Positions 51,159 through 59,853 of a stretch of 64,000 nucleotides of DNA are shown here, piece after piece. Location: positions 496,001 to 560,000 of the forward strand of contig JACKCH010000010.1 of the NCBI GenBank assembly GCA_020634115.1, in the 5' to 3' direction. The stretch's first letter is position 1. Each line of letters opens with the position of its first letter. The translations under genes were made by a program, and so were the position numbers. Below the pieces are notes generated by a model that saw only the letters and a list, made by a program, of their open reading frames with translations, made no database searches and was not told where the DNA came from. This DNA is from Anaerolineaceae bacterium (GTDB lineage Bacteria; Chloroflexota; Anaerolineae; Aggregatilineales; Phototrophicaceae).

Positions 51159-51482
51159 CTACGTTTCTGCACCTTGCAGTTGTAAGCGGGCGGCGACTGT
51201 CGGGCAGTGGCAACTACCGGTCAACCGCGCCGGAACACCATTCTGCCCTCGAAGCTGGCACAGACGGCACTTCCACGCAGCCCAGGTCAGCCAGTGACGC
51301 TCCCGACGGATTGCCAGACACGAGGCCAGGGCTGTTTCTAAAGGAATGGGGGCAGATACAGTCATTGATGAACGCGCTTTGCGTCCCTGCAGTGCAACTT
51401 TTGCCAGTTGAGCCTGTTCAACGGCACGCATTTGTCGCTGACGATATTCCTTATCCAGGTCGTAGTCTCTTGGTGTGTACAT
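51159..51482 (-). CDS. Small Cys-containing hypothetical protein
   Basis: 107 residues from ATG 51482. The N-terminal MYTPRDYDLDKEYRQRQMR is charged and helical. The C-terminal half has CRLCQL and CHC with spacing that could bind a metal, but the pattern is not a recognised zinc finger. A G-rich region upstream (GGGGGGAAGTGGAAATC) could serve as ribosome-binding site; GTG 51491 is an alternative start. It stands alone upstream of the esterase. Confidence 0.5.
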   Translation of the reverse strand: MYTPRDYDLDKEYRQRQMRAVEQAQLAKVALQGRKARSSMTVSAPIPLETALASCLAIRRERHWLTWAAWKCRLCQLRGQNGVPARLTGSCHCPTVAARLQLQGAET

Positions 51483-51612
51483 GATTTCCACTTCCCCCCA
51501 TTAGCCAGACATGATTTTTATGCTGACTATGCTATCTACATTGTAAGTGGAAATCGTATTTTCAGAGGGAGGGTTTAAGGAGGGGATTCGGGTGGGGGTG
51601 TTTTTGGCGTTG

Positions 51613-51650
51613 CTGAAAAGAAAAACCGGAGCGGAAAATGCCCCGGTTTC
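51613..51650 (-). terminator. Rho-independent terminator for the LysM gene
   Basis: AAACCGG and CCGGTTT (51623-51649) form a stem that extends with wobble pairs, followed on the minus strand by TTCTTTTC, 26 bases after the stop. Confidence 0.75.
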
Positions 51651-51674
51651 ATCTGTCGTTCGGCAGAACCGGCA

Positions 51675-52535
51675 CTACGGAATAATCAGCCGCTGGTTGG
51701 GGTAGATCAGGTTGATATTGTAGATGCCGTTGGCCGCTGCCAGCGCCTGCACCGTGACGCCGTATTGCAGCGCGATGCGGAACAGGTCTTCACCCACCAG
51801 TACAGTGTGATAGGTGGCGGCGGTGGTTGGAGACACGGTAGAAATGGTCAATAGTTGGCCGGTATAGACGAAATTGGGATTCACAAGCCCGTTGACCGCC
51901 GCCAAAACCTCCCAGGTCGTGCCATATTGGGCGGCAATGGTTTGCAGCGTTTCGCCCGCCTGCACGGTATGCACCAACGGCCCGCCAGTGGCAGGCGTCG
52001 TCGTTGGGGTGGTGGCCGAAAACACGGTGGAAATGGTCAACTGCTGGCCGGTGTAGACGAAATTGGGATTCACCAGGCCGTTGACTGCCGCCAGGACCTG
52101 CCAGGTTGTGCCATATCGGGCGGCGATGGTTTGCAGTGTTTCGCCCGCCTGCACGGTATGGAGGCGGACTCCGGTACCGGTGGTGGGTTGGCTGGGCGGC
52201 GGCACGACCTGGTTGTAAGTGATGGGTAGCGCCGTGATATTGGCGAATGTCCGCAGGTAGAGCGAGTTCACCCAGCCCTGGGTGCCATCCGCCAGAACCA
52301 CCTGCACCCAGGAACTGCTGACCGCCCGCCCGACGAGTGTCACTTCGGTATTGGCCGGGACAGAAACCACGACCCCGAAGGCAACACCGGGGCCACTGCG
52401 GACGTTGAGCCGCCCGGTGTTAATATACGCCGCCGTTCCAACCTGCGCGGCGACCTGGGCTGCCGGGAACACCAGCGCCATCAGGGCGAACAGGAACACG
52501 AACTGACGTAATGTTATCCGCTTTTTGCTGGTCAT
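51675..52535 (-). CDS. Secreted SH3b plus triple-LysM cell-wall-binding protein
   Basis: 286 residues. The signal peptide is TLRQFVFLFALMALVFPA. An SH3b domain (about 37-95, GRLNVRSGPGVAFGVV, then WVQVVLADGTQGWVNSLYL) is followed by three LysM modules (about 122-170, 187-232 and 241-285, each starting HTV-x-x-GE). LysM 1 and 2 are almost identical in DNA as well as protein, a recent duplication; LysM 3 is divergent. There is no catalytic domain, so it probably binds peptidoglycan or other GlcNAc polymers. Confidence 0.9.
   Translation of the reverse strand: MTSKKRITLRQFVFLFALMALVFPAAQVAAQVGTAAYINTGRLNVRSGPGVAFGVVVSVPANTEVTLVGRAVSSSWVQVVLADGTQGWVNSLYLRTFANITALPITYNQVVPPPSQPTTGTGVRLHTVQAGETLQTIAARYGTTWQVLAAVNGLVNPNFVYTGQQLTISTVFSATTPTTTPATGGPLVHTVQAGETLQTIAAQYGTTWEVLAAVNGLVNPNFVYTGQLLTISTVSPTTAATYHTVLVGEDLFRIALQYGVTVQALAAANGIYNINLIYPNQRLIIP
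51841..52165. repeat. Tandem duplication (189-bp period) within the LysM gene
   Basis: Starting at GAAATGGTCA (51841 and 52030), about 135 bases are repeated with few differences. The period of 189 bases is 63 codons, so the frame is preserved. The spacers between LysM modules differ. Confidence 0.8.
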
Positions 52536-52701
52536 GATGTTTGCCCTTCATAAGATAAACGGTTCTTTTGGGGTGGGACGCCCATGTCTGTATAAGTCTA
52601 TTATACACTTTATGTGATATGGATTCGGGACTGAGTTCCCTCGACAAAGGAAGGCGAGTCGTCAGTTTTCAGGCGTCAGCGGTCAGAAAAAGATAGCCTG
52701 A

Positions 52702-52747
52702 TAGCGGGTTAGCTAAAGTGCTAACTGGCTAAGATGCTAACCCGCTA
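52702..52747. repeat. Inverted repeat covering the flippase stop codon
   Basis: TAGCGGGTTAGC (52702-52713) and GCTAACCCGCTA (52736-52747) are perfect 12-base inverted complements. The right arm encodes the last residues (VAG) and the TAG stop of the flippase. The adjacent 52658-52690 stretch carries the CAGTTTTCAG repeat fragment. There is no T-run, so it is a repeat more than a terminator. Confidence 0.65.
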
Positions 52748-54131
52748 CCTGTTCCCGCGCCCGTCGCCGGAGTTCAGGCAGGGTGGTGGCGGCGGTCAGG
52801 ATGACCGACAGGGTGAACAGGCCGTTAATCATCCAGACCCCGCCCAACGCGCCCAGAACCGTAATCAGCAGCAGGCCAACCGGCAGCAGCAGCGCCAGGG
52901 ATACCACTTTGACCACGATCATCCGCTGCATGATATGAAAAGCACGGTACAGTGGCCCGAAGATGCCCCCCACCATCGTCATGCTGCCGTAGACCGCCAG
53001 TGCGCCGATGAGGGGAATCGTCGGCTGCCACTCATCTCCAAACAGCGGCACGACGATCAGCGGGGCGAACAGCGCCACGCCCAGGTAAAAAGCCGCGCCA
53101 CCGACCAGCAGCACCAGCAGCACGCGCGAGAAATTGCGCCACAGCCGGGCATAATCTCCCCGCCCAACGGCTTGCGGCACGACGGCCTGCATATTCTCGA
53201 AAATAGCGGATGTGAACAGCCCGGTTTGCTGGATGCCACGCAGCGCCAACTGGACATAACCGACTGCCGCGTTTCCTGCCAGAATGCCCGTCATCTGAAT
53301 GGGAATCTGGATGTACAGATCGGCCAGATTTTTATCAATCGCGTTAGCCGTCCCAAAGCGCCAGTAGCGGCGGTACGGTGCATTCCATACTTGTGCCAGC
53401 ACCGCCTGGATTGGGGGGAAGGGGACATCTCCCTGGAGACGGAGTCGGGTATAGACCGCCAACGCCAGCACCATTGTGACCGCTGAATAGACCAGTCGGG
53501 CAATCACCAGCGCGGCGGGCGTGGGGTTGATGAGCGCCGCTGTGACCAGACAGGCACTTAAAACGCCCTGGTTGACATTCTGGATGATGGCGACGGTGCG
53601 CATAGCGCGGCGGCTGCGGAACAGCATCAGGACGAGGTTATAGAACGGGTCAAAAAGCAGGGAGAGCGCCAGCAGTGCCGCCAGGACGCCAATCTCGCCC
53701 CCGCTGGTATCCCCCATCCGGTAGGCCAGCGGATTCGTCATGATGAGATAGGTGGGGTGCGCGTACAGCCTTCCGGCCAGCAGTGGCCCGGCCAGCCCCA
53801 ACACGCTGATACTCAGCACGGCCCAGGCCAGCGACACTTTGACAAAGACCGCCATGAGCGTCTGAATTTCGCCGGTATCTTTGGCGCCGACTGCCGTCGC
53901 CAGCAGCACACTCGTGCTGGTGCTGAGGCCAGTCAAATCTAGCGCCTGCCACGTCGCCAGGAAGGACTGCACCAGCCCCCATGCCCCGTAATGTTCGCTG
54001 CCCATCACCACCGGGACAATCACCCAGGTAATCATCCCCAACAGAGTGATCCCGATCCGGCTCGCCTGGAGAACGAGTGTGTCCTGAACAAATTTACGCT
54101 GGAGCAGATGACGGAAACGCTGGAGCATCAT
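52737..54131 (-). CDS. Polysaccharide flippase (Wzx/MATE-like oligosaccharide transporter)
   Basis: About 464 residues with 12-14 membrane helices. VLQASRIGITLLGMITWVIV is the first helix; PRRR-free loops and MRTVAIIQNVNQGVLSACLV are typical of the polysaccharide-transporter (PST) group. It would flip lipid-linked oligosaccharide, linking it functionally to the glycan genes at 13-22 kb, though distant from them. The frame extends upstream to 54437, but that part is a translation of the palindromic element and lacks hydrophobic segments, so ATG 54131 (or 54128, preceded by AAGG) is preferred. Confidence 0.8.
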   Translation of the reverse strand: MMLQRFRHLLQRKFVQDTLVLQASRIGITLLGMITWVIVPVVMGSEHYGAWGLVQSFLATWQALDLTGLSTSTSVLLATAVGAKDTGEIQTLMAVFVKVSLAWAVLSISVLGLAGPLLAGRLYAHPTYLIMTNPLAYRMGDTSGGEIGVLAALLALSLLFDPFYNLVLMLFRSRRAMRTVAIIQNVNQGVLSACLVTAALINPTPAALVIARLVYSAVTMVLALAVYTRLRLQGDVPFPPIQAVLAQVWNAPYRRYWRFGTANAIDKNLADLYIQIPIQMTGILAGNAAVGYVQLALRGIQQTGLFTSAIFENMQAVVPQAVGRGDYARLWRNFSRVLLVLLVGGAAFYLGVALFAPLIVVPLFGDEWQPTIPLIGALAVYGSMTMVGGIFGPLYRAFHIMQRMIVVKVVSLALLLPVGLLLITVLGALGGVWMINGLFTLSVILTAATTLPELRRRAREQVAG

Positions 54132-54164
54132 GACCTTGTGAAACTTTTGGACAGGTTTAGAGCC

Positions 54165-54287
54165 TATCCGTAAATTCGTTTTCCCTACTCGCTGCGCTCG
54201 TTTTCCCCTCTCCACAATAAAAAGGGGAGGGAGAACCGAAGGTTCGGCAGGGGTGAGGTAAAACATAAATCGGGTTTTACGGATAGA
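54165..54287 (-). repeat. Palindromic MITE-like element (copy 2)
   Basis: TATCCGTAAAT at the left and TTTTACGGATAGAT at the right match the ends of the element at 18825-18960, in opposite orientation. The core, including CGAACCTTCGG-type sequence and GAGCGCAGCGAG, is shared. It lies between the divergent flippase and metallopeptidase genes. Confidence 0.8.
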
Positions 54288-54502
54288 TACTTCATTATAG
54301 TGGTGATTCCGGCAGATCACGATAGGCACTGTGCGCGGGTGAGGCGTGGTTACGAACTGGCGTTCACCCAACGCACAGAAAAGCTCTGTTGTTTTCGGCG
54401 GACGCGGACAGGCAACGGCATGTCCGCTGGTTGTCAACCAACGCTATTTTGGGTAGATACAGTACAATGAACCAATATGACCTGAATATGAGAGGGGTAA
54501 AC

Positions 54503-54985
54503 GTGACGCCACCGGTCAAAATTCGCCGCCAAAACCGCCAGAACCTGATGATGCGTGCCACGCCGGATGGCTATGAGGTCTTTATTCCCCACTGGATGCG
54601 CCCCAACAGCCGGGAAGTCCAGCGGTTTATCAAGTCGGCGCTCAAAGAGTTTGACGGTCAACTGCCACCCACACCGCCCGAACTGACCAGTCAGACCGAT
54701 ATTCTGGCGATGGTAGACGAATGGAGCGTCCGAATTGGTGTCCAGCCTAAACGGGTGCAGTTCCGCACCATGACACGCAAATGGGGGTCATGTTCCAGCA
54801 AGAACAACGTCACACTGAACCAGCGGTTGACGTGGCTGCCACCGCGCCTGGCGGAGTACATCGTCTGCCATGAACTGGTACACCTGCGCGAACTGAATCA
54901 CGGCCCGCAGTTCAAGGCGCTGATGACGACCTATATGCCGGACTGGAAATCACGGGAGCAGGAACTACGGGCGTTGAAGTTTTAG
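54503..54985 (+). CDS. YgjP-like zinc metallopeptidase (DUF45/WLM)
   Basis: About 161 residues from GTG 54503, which has AGAGGGG five bases upstream; ATGs at 54467 and 54488 lack such a site. The KWGSCSSKNNVTLNQRL segment and zinc motif CHELVHLRELNHGPQF (HExxH plus downstream His) are the family hallmark, equivalent to UTP-pyrophosphatase/SprT-like YgjP proteins. The precise substrate is unclear. It converges with the next gene, leaving a 2-base gap. Confidence 0.85.
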   Translation: MTPPVKIRRQNRQNLMMRATPDGYEVFIPHWMRPNSREVQRFIKSALKEFDGQLPPTPPELTSQTDILAMVDEWSVRIGVQPKRVQFRTMTRKWGSCSSKNNVTLNQRLTWLPPRLAEYIVCHELVHLRELNHGPQFKALMTTYMPDWKSREQELRALKF

Positions 54986-54987
54986 GG

Positions 54988-55311
54988 TTAATGGGCGAAG
55001 AAGCCGAAATCCAGGTAGAAACTGTGGCCCTCGCGCTCGATTTCGCCGTGTTCCTTGAAAATGAACACCTTCGGGTCGTGGCGCTTGAGTTTCTTCTTCA
55101 GGGAGTTCCACTGCGATTTGGTTGGCTCGGTCTGGTCAGGCGGTAGCGCGAAATAGGTCGGGTCGAATATGACACGGTAGTGACCGTCCGGGTAGCTCTC
55201 TAAGGCTTTGAGGTGCGTCTCGCTGCCCACATGCTCATTGGTGAGCATGGCGCTGACGAATTTCAGCACGGTTTCCCGGTCACGGGGCTTGAATTCAGGT
55301 AAGTCTTTCAC
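54988..55311 (-). CDS. Hypothetical protein downstream of lysS
   Basis: 107 residues, soluble, beginning MKDLPEFKPRDRETVLKFV. I do not recognise a family. It has a charged alpha/beta pattern with YRVIFDPTYFALPPDQTEP and WNSLKKKLKRHDPKVFIF. It follows lysS by 39 bases on the same strand and is probably cotranscribed. AAGGA-like sequence precedes the start. Confidence 0.62.
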   Translation of the reverse strand: MKDLPEFKPRDRETVLKFVSAMLTNEHVGSETHLKALESYPDGHYRVIFDPTYFALPPDQTEPTKSQWNSLKKKLKRHDPKVFIFKEHGEIEREGHSFYLDFGFFAH

Positions 55312-55350
55312 AGATGATGTTCCTTGTATTGAGCGTTCGGTTGCGGGTGC

Positions 55351-56880
55351 TCATTTCTCTTCGCGCAGGTGCGGGTACAGCAGCACATCCCGGATGGAAC
55401 GTTGGTCGGTGAGCAGCATCACCAGCCGGTCTACGCCCATGCCGAACCCGCCGTTGGGCGGCATCCCGTAGCGCATCGCCCGCAGGTAATCCTCATCCAG
55501 TGGCGTCGCGTCGTCGTCCTCGTCGCGGTAGAGTTTCGCCATGTCCAGAAAACGCTGCTCCTGGTCGCGGGGATCGTTCAGTTCGGTGAAGGCGTTGCCC
55601 ATCTCCATCCCGGCGATATAAAACTCGAAACGCTCCACATGCAGGTCGTCGTAATCCACCCGTTTCGCAAACGGTGAAATGTCACGCGGGTAATCGGTGA
55701 TGAACGTCGGCTGAATCAGGTTCGGCTCGACATGCTCACCCAACAGGTGTTCGACCAGCTTGCCCCAGGGCTGCCCCGGTTTCACGTCATCTCCCAGTGT
55801 GCGAATCGCTGCTTCCAGCGACGGCGCATCGGGATAATCCATATAGTCGATTTCACAGAACTGCTTGACGGCTTCACGAATGGTTAGGCGCGGCCAGGGC
55901 GGGGCGAAATTGAGCGTCTGCCCCTGGAACTCGACTTCCGTCGTGCTATTGACCGCTTCCGCCGCCGCCGCCAGCATCCGTTCGGTCAAGTCCATCACGC
56001 CGCGATAGTCCGTATACGCTTTGTAGAACTCCAGCATCGTGAATTCGGTGTTGTGCTTGTAGCTCACGCCTTCATTACGAAAGTCGCGCCCGATTTCATA
56101 CACGGCGTCGTAGCCGCCCACCAGCAACCGCTTGAGATACAGTTCAAAGCTGATGCGCAGGTATAAGTCCTGATGCAGTTGGTTGTGGTGGGTGACGAAA
56201 GGCCGTGCCGCTGCCCCGCCGTAGATTGGCTGTAGGATCGGTGTCTCGACTTCCAGAAAGCCCTCGTTATCCAGGAAATGCCGCAGGGAACGGATGACCG
56301 CTGCCCGCTTGATGAACACCTCACGAACCGCGCGATTCACTGCGAGGTCGGCGTACCGCTGGCGATACCGCTGCTCAACATCGCTGAATTCACCGTATTC
56401 AATCACAGTGCCGTCTTCCTGGGTGGCCTGTTTGATGACTGGCAGGGGACTCAGCGCCTTGCTCAACAGTTTGAAGTCATGCACGAGGACGCTGGGTTCT
56501 CCGGCTTTGGTACGCATCATCGTGCCGGTGGCCTGGACGAAATCATCCATCTCTACCAGTTTATCTTTAATCAGCAGATATTGGAACTCATCCAGATTGT
56601 CTATCCGCAGGAAAAGCTGTAACCGCCCGCTTTCATCTTCGATATGTAGGAAAGACAGCTTGCCTTTGACATTGACACGGCGGATGCGCCCGGAGACCGT
56701 GACTTCCAGTCCTTCCGCTGACTCTGCACCGTTCTTCGCTTCCAGGGCGGTGAAGGCGGCAATGGCGGCGGCGGTGGTGTGGGTGCGTTCTGCCCGGCGC
56801 GGGTAGGGGGCGACCTGGCGTGCCTCCAACTGTTCAACTTTGTTGAGTCGTTCCTGTTCTAAGCGGTTGGGTTGCCACAT
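55351..56880 (-). CDS. lysS: Lysine-tRNA ligase (class II)
   Basis: 509 residues, the usual length. An N-terminal OB-fold anticodon-binding domain (about 60-170, VTVSGRIRRVNVKGKLSFLHI) precedes the class II catalytic core. Motif 2 is RDFRNEGVSYKHNTEFTMLEFY; FYIAGMEMGNAFTELNDP and GGFGMGVDRLVMLLT (motif 3) complete the site. It charges tRNA-Lys. greA lies upstream, a frequent pairing, but a terminator separates them. Confidence 0.97.
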   Translation of the reverse strand: MWQPNRLEQERLNKVEQLEARQVAPYPRRAERTHTTAAAIAAFTALEAKNGAESAEGLEVTVSGRIRRVNVKGKLSFLHIEDESGRLQLFLRIDNLDEFQYLLIKDKLVEMDDFVQATGTMMRTKAGEPSVLVHDFKLLSKALSPLPVIKQATQEDGTVIEYGEFSDVEQRYRQRYADLAVNRAVREVFIKRAAVIRSLRHFLDNEGFLEVETPILQPIYGGAAARPFVTHHNQLHQDLYLRISFELYLKRLLVGGYDAVYEIGRDFRNEGVSYKHNTEFTMLEFYKAYTDYRGVMDLTERMLAAAAEAVNSTTEVEFQGQTLNFAPPWPRLTIREAVKQFCEIDYMDYPDAPSLEAAIRTLGDDVKPGQPWGKLVEHLLGEHVEPNLIQPTFITDYPRDISPFAKRVDYDDLHVERFEFYIAGMEMGNAFTELNDPRDQEQRFLDMAKLYRDEDDDATPLDEDYLRAMRYGMPPNGGFGMGVDRLVMLLTDQRSIRDVLLYPHLREEK

Positions 56881-57004
56881 GAAATGTTATGCTTTCCTGT
56901 TGATGACTTTGGATAACGGGGATTCTGAATGTTATCTTACTTGAACTAATCTGAAGCGAACAAGGGGATATATCGGAAAACGATTTCTCTGCTATACCTG
57001 ATTA

Positions 57005-57034
57005 AAAGGGACGGATTTAGAGCCCCGTCCCTTT
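57005..57034 (-). terminator. Rho-independent terminator of greA
   Basis: AAGGGACGG and CCGTCCCTT flank a loop and, on the minus strand, run into TTTTAAT 33 bases after the greA stop. It separates greA from lysS transcription. Confidence 0.75.
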
Positions 57035-57066
57035 ACGGAACTACAATGTCGGGCAGTGGGACGCGG

Positions 57067-57537
57067 TCAGTCAATCGCCTCGATCACAAAAGTGATGTCG
57101 CCGTCCGGGGCTTTCACCACGACTTTGTCGCGTACTTTCGCGCCCAACAGGGCTTTACCCAGTGGACTTTCAATCGAGATTTTGCCCTCGCGCGGGTTGG
57201 CTTCGGCAGAGCCAACGACGTGATACACCTCGTGCTCTTTAGTGCCTTTTTCCATCACCGTCACATGGGCGCCCAGGGAAACCACATCGCGGTTTGCGCT
57301 GGCCTCAATAATCTCAGCGCTGCTCAGGATGGTTTCCAGACGTAAAATCTCGCCCTCAATAAACGCCTGTTCATTCTTGGCGTCTTCATATTCGGCGTTT
57401 TCAGTTAAATCGCCGCCCTCTTCTAATGCGCGGTGCAGCCGGTCAGCGACTTCAACGCGGCGGACTTCAATCAGGAATTTCAGGCGATTTTCCAGATTCT
57501 TCAATCCCTCTGGCGTCAGGTATTGGACTTCAGCCAT
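57067..57537 (-). CDS. greA: Transcription elongation factor GreA
   Basis: 156 residues. The N-terminal coiled coil begins YLTPEGLKNLENRLKFL, with acidic tip residues ENAEYEDAKNEQ that stimulate RNA polymerase cleavage. The C-terminal FKBP-like domain contains VEVADRLHRALEEGGD and GKALLGAKVRDKVVVKAPDG. It rescues backtracked RNA polymerase. AAGGAG lies 11 bases before ATG 57537. Confidence 0.95.
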   Translation of the reverse strand: MAEVQYLTPEGLKNLENRLKFLIEVRRVEVADRLHRALEEGGDLTENAEYEDAKNEQAFIEGEILRLETILSSAEIIEASANRDVVSLGAHVTVMEKGTKEHEVYHVVGSAEANPREGKISIESPLGKALLGAKVRDKVVVKAPDGDITFVIEAID

Positions 57538-57577
57538 CGCTAGTTGTTCTCCTTGTTGGTTAGCCCGTATCGCCCCA

Positions 57578-57604
57578 AATAATAAAACACAGCGGAACGC
57601 TGTG
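57578..57604 (-). terminator. Terminator-like hairpin in the greA leader
   Basis: On the minus strand CACAGCG and CGCTGTG (57588-57604) form a stem with a three-base loop, followed by TTTTATTATTT. It lies between the kinase pair and greA: either the terminator of the kinase operon or an attenuator for greA. Confidence 0.65.
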
Positions 57605-57838
57605 CTGGTTCAATCTGCTTATGAATTTGGCAGTTCCCGATCAAACACACTTTCCCTACAGAATTGCGCGTAATATATCATGAAAAGTTTCGCGTGTAAA
57701 GAGAAAGGATGTTCTATTAGTTGGCTTTCTGATGGATCTTTTCCCTAAAACTCGCTTTTTACTTGGTAAGCGCACCACTATACGCGCCGACTCCTGATCG
57801 GGCTGAAGGGTAAACAGGCAGGAAATATCGTAAGGTTT

Positions 57839-58801
57839 TTATTCCGGCGTGCAGAGGGTGAAACTGAAGGTGCTGCCCAAATCCGGCTCACCGGAGAAGA
57901 TCAACTCGCCACTTTGCAGGGCGAGAATCTGCTTGGCAAGATACAGCCGCAGCCCCGTGCCGGTGTGCTGGCGCACCATGCGGTGATGATCGCCCCGCCA
58001 GAACGGTTCGCTCACATGTTTCAAGTCTTCGAGGGTCAGGCCGATGCCATTATCAGCTACGCTGAAGAGGACGTGTGTCCCCAGACTATCCACCGACAGG
58101 CGAATCTGCCCGCCGTCCGGCGTGTAGCGGATGGCGTTATCCAGCAAATCGGTCAGCACCAGAAGCGATTGGTAGAAATCGCCATGCGCCAAAGGGACGA
58201 CATCCGGCGCTTGAATGATGATATCGTGGTGATGTTCCCGTGCCATATCACGCACCCGTTCCCACGCTTCCTTGAGCAGGTCAGTTGAGATAAAACTCAC
58301 CCAATCCAGGCGCACCTGTCCGGCCTGAAGTGCTATCAGTTCCTCAATAGCATCCAGCATGGCAAAAGCGCGATTGGTGTTCTCTCGAATCGCCTGCAGC
58401 CACTGATCCTGTTCGGGGGTGATCTGTCCCAACAGCCCGTCCTGCACCAGTTCCGCCCGCCCACGTATGGCAATCAATGGTGGGCGCAATGCGTCGGTCA
58501 CGCCGGATAAAAAGCCTGCTGGGGCGTCGTTATCTGTGATTTCCGATTCACCCGGCGGGAACTCTGCCGAGTATTCAGGGACGGGTGGTTGTGATGCCGG
58601 CGTAGGGGGTGGCGAATCTTCTCCGGGTATCTGTTCCAGAATGAGCGTATTGAGATAAGCATTTTCTTCGGAAAGACTCTGCATCAGGCTCAACACCTGC
58701 GCCAGTTTCTCCGCCGTAGCGGGTGGCGCGGCAGATTGTAATTTGTTGAGGACCTCCTGCGCCTGCGAAAACGTTAGCGCCGGTTGCAATGGCATGGTCA
58801 T
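57839..58801 (-). CDS. Degenerate histidine-kinase-like ATPase protein (H-box His replaced)
   Basis: 320 residues. A Pro-rich N-terminal half leads to a HisKA-like helix pair GFLSGVTDALRPPLIAIRGR in which the expected H-E-L-R-T-P reads D103-A-L-R-P-P, so the phospho-acceptor His is missing. The HATPase_c domain looks complete: LVLTDLLDNAIRYTP (N box), VADNGIGL (G1), HTGTGLRLYLAKQI (G2). It probably binds ATP and regulates or dimerises with the next kinase. Its ATG overlaps the stop of that kinase gene by one base (TAATG), implying coupled translation. Confidence 0.82.
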   Translation of the reverse strand: MTMPLQPALTFSQAQEVLNKLQSAAPPATAEKLAQVLSLMQSLSEENAYLNTLILEQIPGEDSPPPTPASQPPVPEYSAEFPPGESEITDNDAPAGFLSGVTDALRPPLIAIRGRAELVQDGLLGQITPEQDQWLQAIRENTNRAFAMLDAIEELIALQAGQVRLDWVSFISTDLLKEAWERVRDMAREHHHDIIIQAPDVVPLAHGDFYQSLLVLTDLLDNAIRYTPDGGQIRLSVDSLGTHVLFSVADNGIGLTLEDLKHVSEPFWRGDHHRMVRQHTGTGLRLYLAKQILALQSGELIFSGEPDLGSTFSFTLCTPE

Positions 58802-59697
58802 TACGTCATTCCTGTCAACGTTACCGTAAAGGTTGTGCCCTGCCCAGGTTCGCTGATGACAGACACACTGCCATCCAACGCCTCAATCAGGCCATAGGCA
58901 ATCGGGACGCCCAGGCCGCTCCCTTTGTGCGCGAGTACGGCTTCACTCTCGCCGCGAAAATAGATAGTGCCCAGCCGTTCCAGCTCGCCTGGCGTCATAC
59001 CAATGCCGTTGTCCTGAATCATCACGCGGAGAAACTTGCCCTCGCCCACCGCTGAAACCTTCACCTCACCGCCATCACCATCATGGTAACGCAGCGCGTT
59101 TTCCACCAGCTTGACCAAAGCTTTAGCGAACAATTCGCCATCCACGTTGAGGATAGGGAGTCCCTGCGGAGTCTCAAACGTCAGGGTACGCCCCATTTCT
59201 TCGGCTAATGGGCGTGTCTGTTTTTCGACTGTCAGGACAATGTTCTTGTACATATCCATCTTGGCGGCGATTTTCAGGGCTTGCCCACGTATCTTGCTGA
59301 TGTCGCTCACGTCCATCAGCAGGCCTTCCATCCGTCGGGCATTGGTACGGATTGTTTCCAGGAATTGTTTCTGCATGGCGGTGAGGTCGCCCATGCCGGG
59401 CGTCCCCATCATATCTGCATAGCCGCGAATACTGGTCATCGGCGTACGCAGTTCGTGAACGGCGTGGGAGATAAATGCGGCTTGTTCGGCCATGAAATCT
59501 CCGGCCTCGTCCGCTGCAGCAGTTGAAGCGAGGTTCGGTGCGGACGGCGCATTCGCCGCTTCCCGCCCCTGTTCGAGCGCCTGAGCGATTTCTTCAAGTT
59601 GCCCTGGCAGGCGGAAGGGGACAATCTGCCCCTGGCGGGCGTTTTCGATCAATTCCTCTAGTAAAATCGCGGCCTGCTCCAGCGCGTTTTCAGCCAT
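58801..59697 (-). CDS. Soluble histidine kinase
   Basis: 298 residues. HisKA with H81 in AFISHAVHELRTPMTSIRGY and an HATPase_c domain with VENALRYHD (N), IQDNGIGMTP (G1) and GSGLGVPIAYGLIEAL (G2), ending GQGTTFTVTL. The N-terminal 65 residues show no recognisable sensor domain, and there is no membrane helix. No response regulator is adjacent. GGAG lies 8 bases before the ATG. It is translationally coupled to the degenerate kinase downstream. Confidence 0.9.
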   Translation of the reverse strand: MAENALEQAAILLEELIENARQGQIVPFRLPGQLEEIAQALEQGREAANAPSAPNLASTAAADEAGDFMAEQAAFISHAVHELRTPMTSIRGYADMMGTPGMGDLTAMQKQFLETIRTNARRMEGLLMDVSDISKIRGQALKIAAKMDMYKNIVLTVEKQTRPLAEEMGRTLTFETPQGLPILNVDGELFAKALVKLVENALRYHDGDGGEVKVSAVGEGKFLRVMIQDNGIGMTPGELERLGTIYFRGESEAVLAHKGSGLGVPIAYGLIEALDGSVSVISEPGQGTTFTVTLTGMT

Positions 59698-59853
59698 GTG
59701 TTTATCTCCAAAAGTCTTAGTTCCAGGGCTTACCAGTTCTCCCTTAGGTATATGCTGCCCTGTGAATGGTTCTGATGTGAGTTGTCACATTGGATTTTAA
59801 TGTCCCGAGGGCAACCCAGTGCGTGTCTACAATCCTTATGCCAAGCATTGTTT

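Noticed and set aside
51841..52165. CRISPR-like repeat array
   Set aside because: Only two long repeat units are present, they are coding LysM modules, and there are no cas genes. No CRISPR array was seen elsewhere in the window.
52734..53486. A 250-residue plus-strand open frame rich in Gln and His
   Set aside because: It is antisense to the flippase; its composition is that of reverse-complemented hydrophobic codons.
54132..54437. N-terminal extension of the flippase frame
   Set aside because: The extra residues are a translation of the palindromic element and upstream spacer, and lack homology and a ribosome-binding site.
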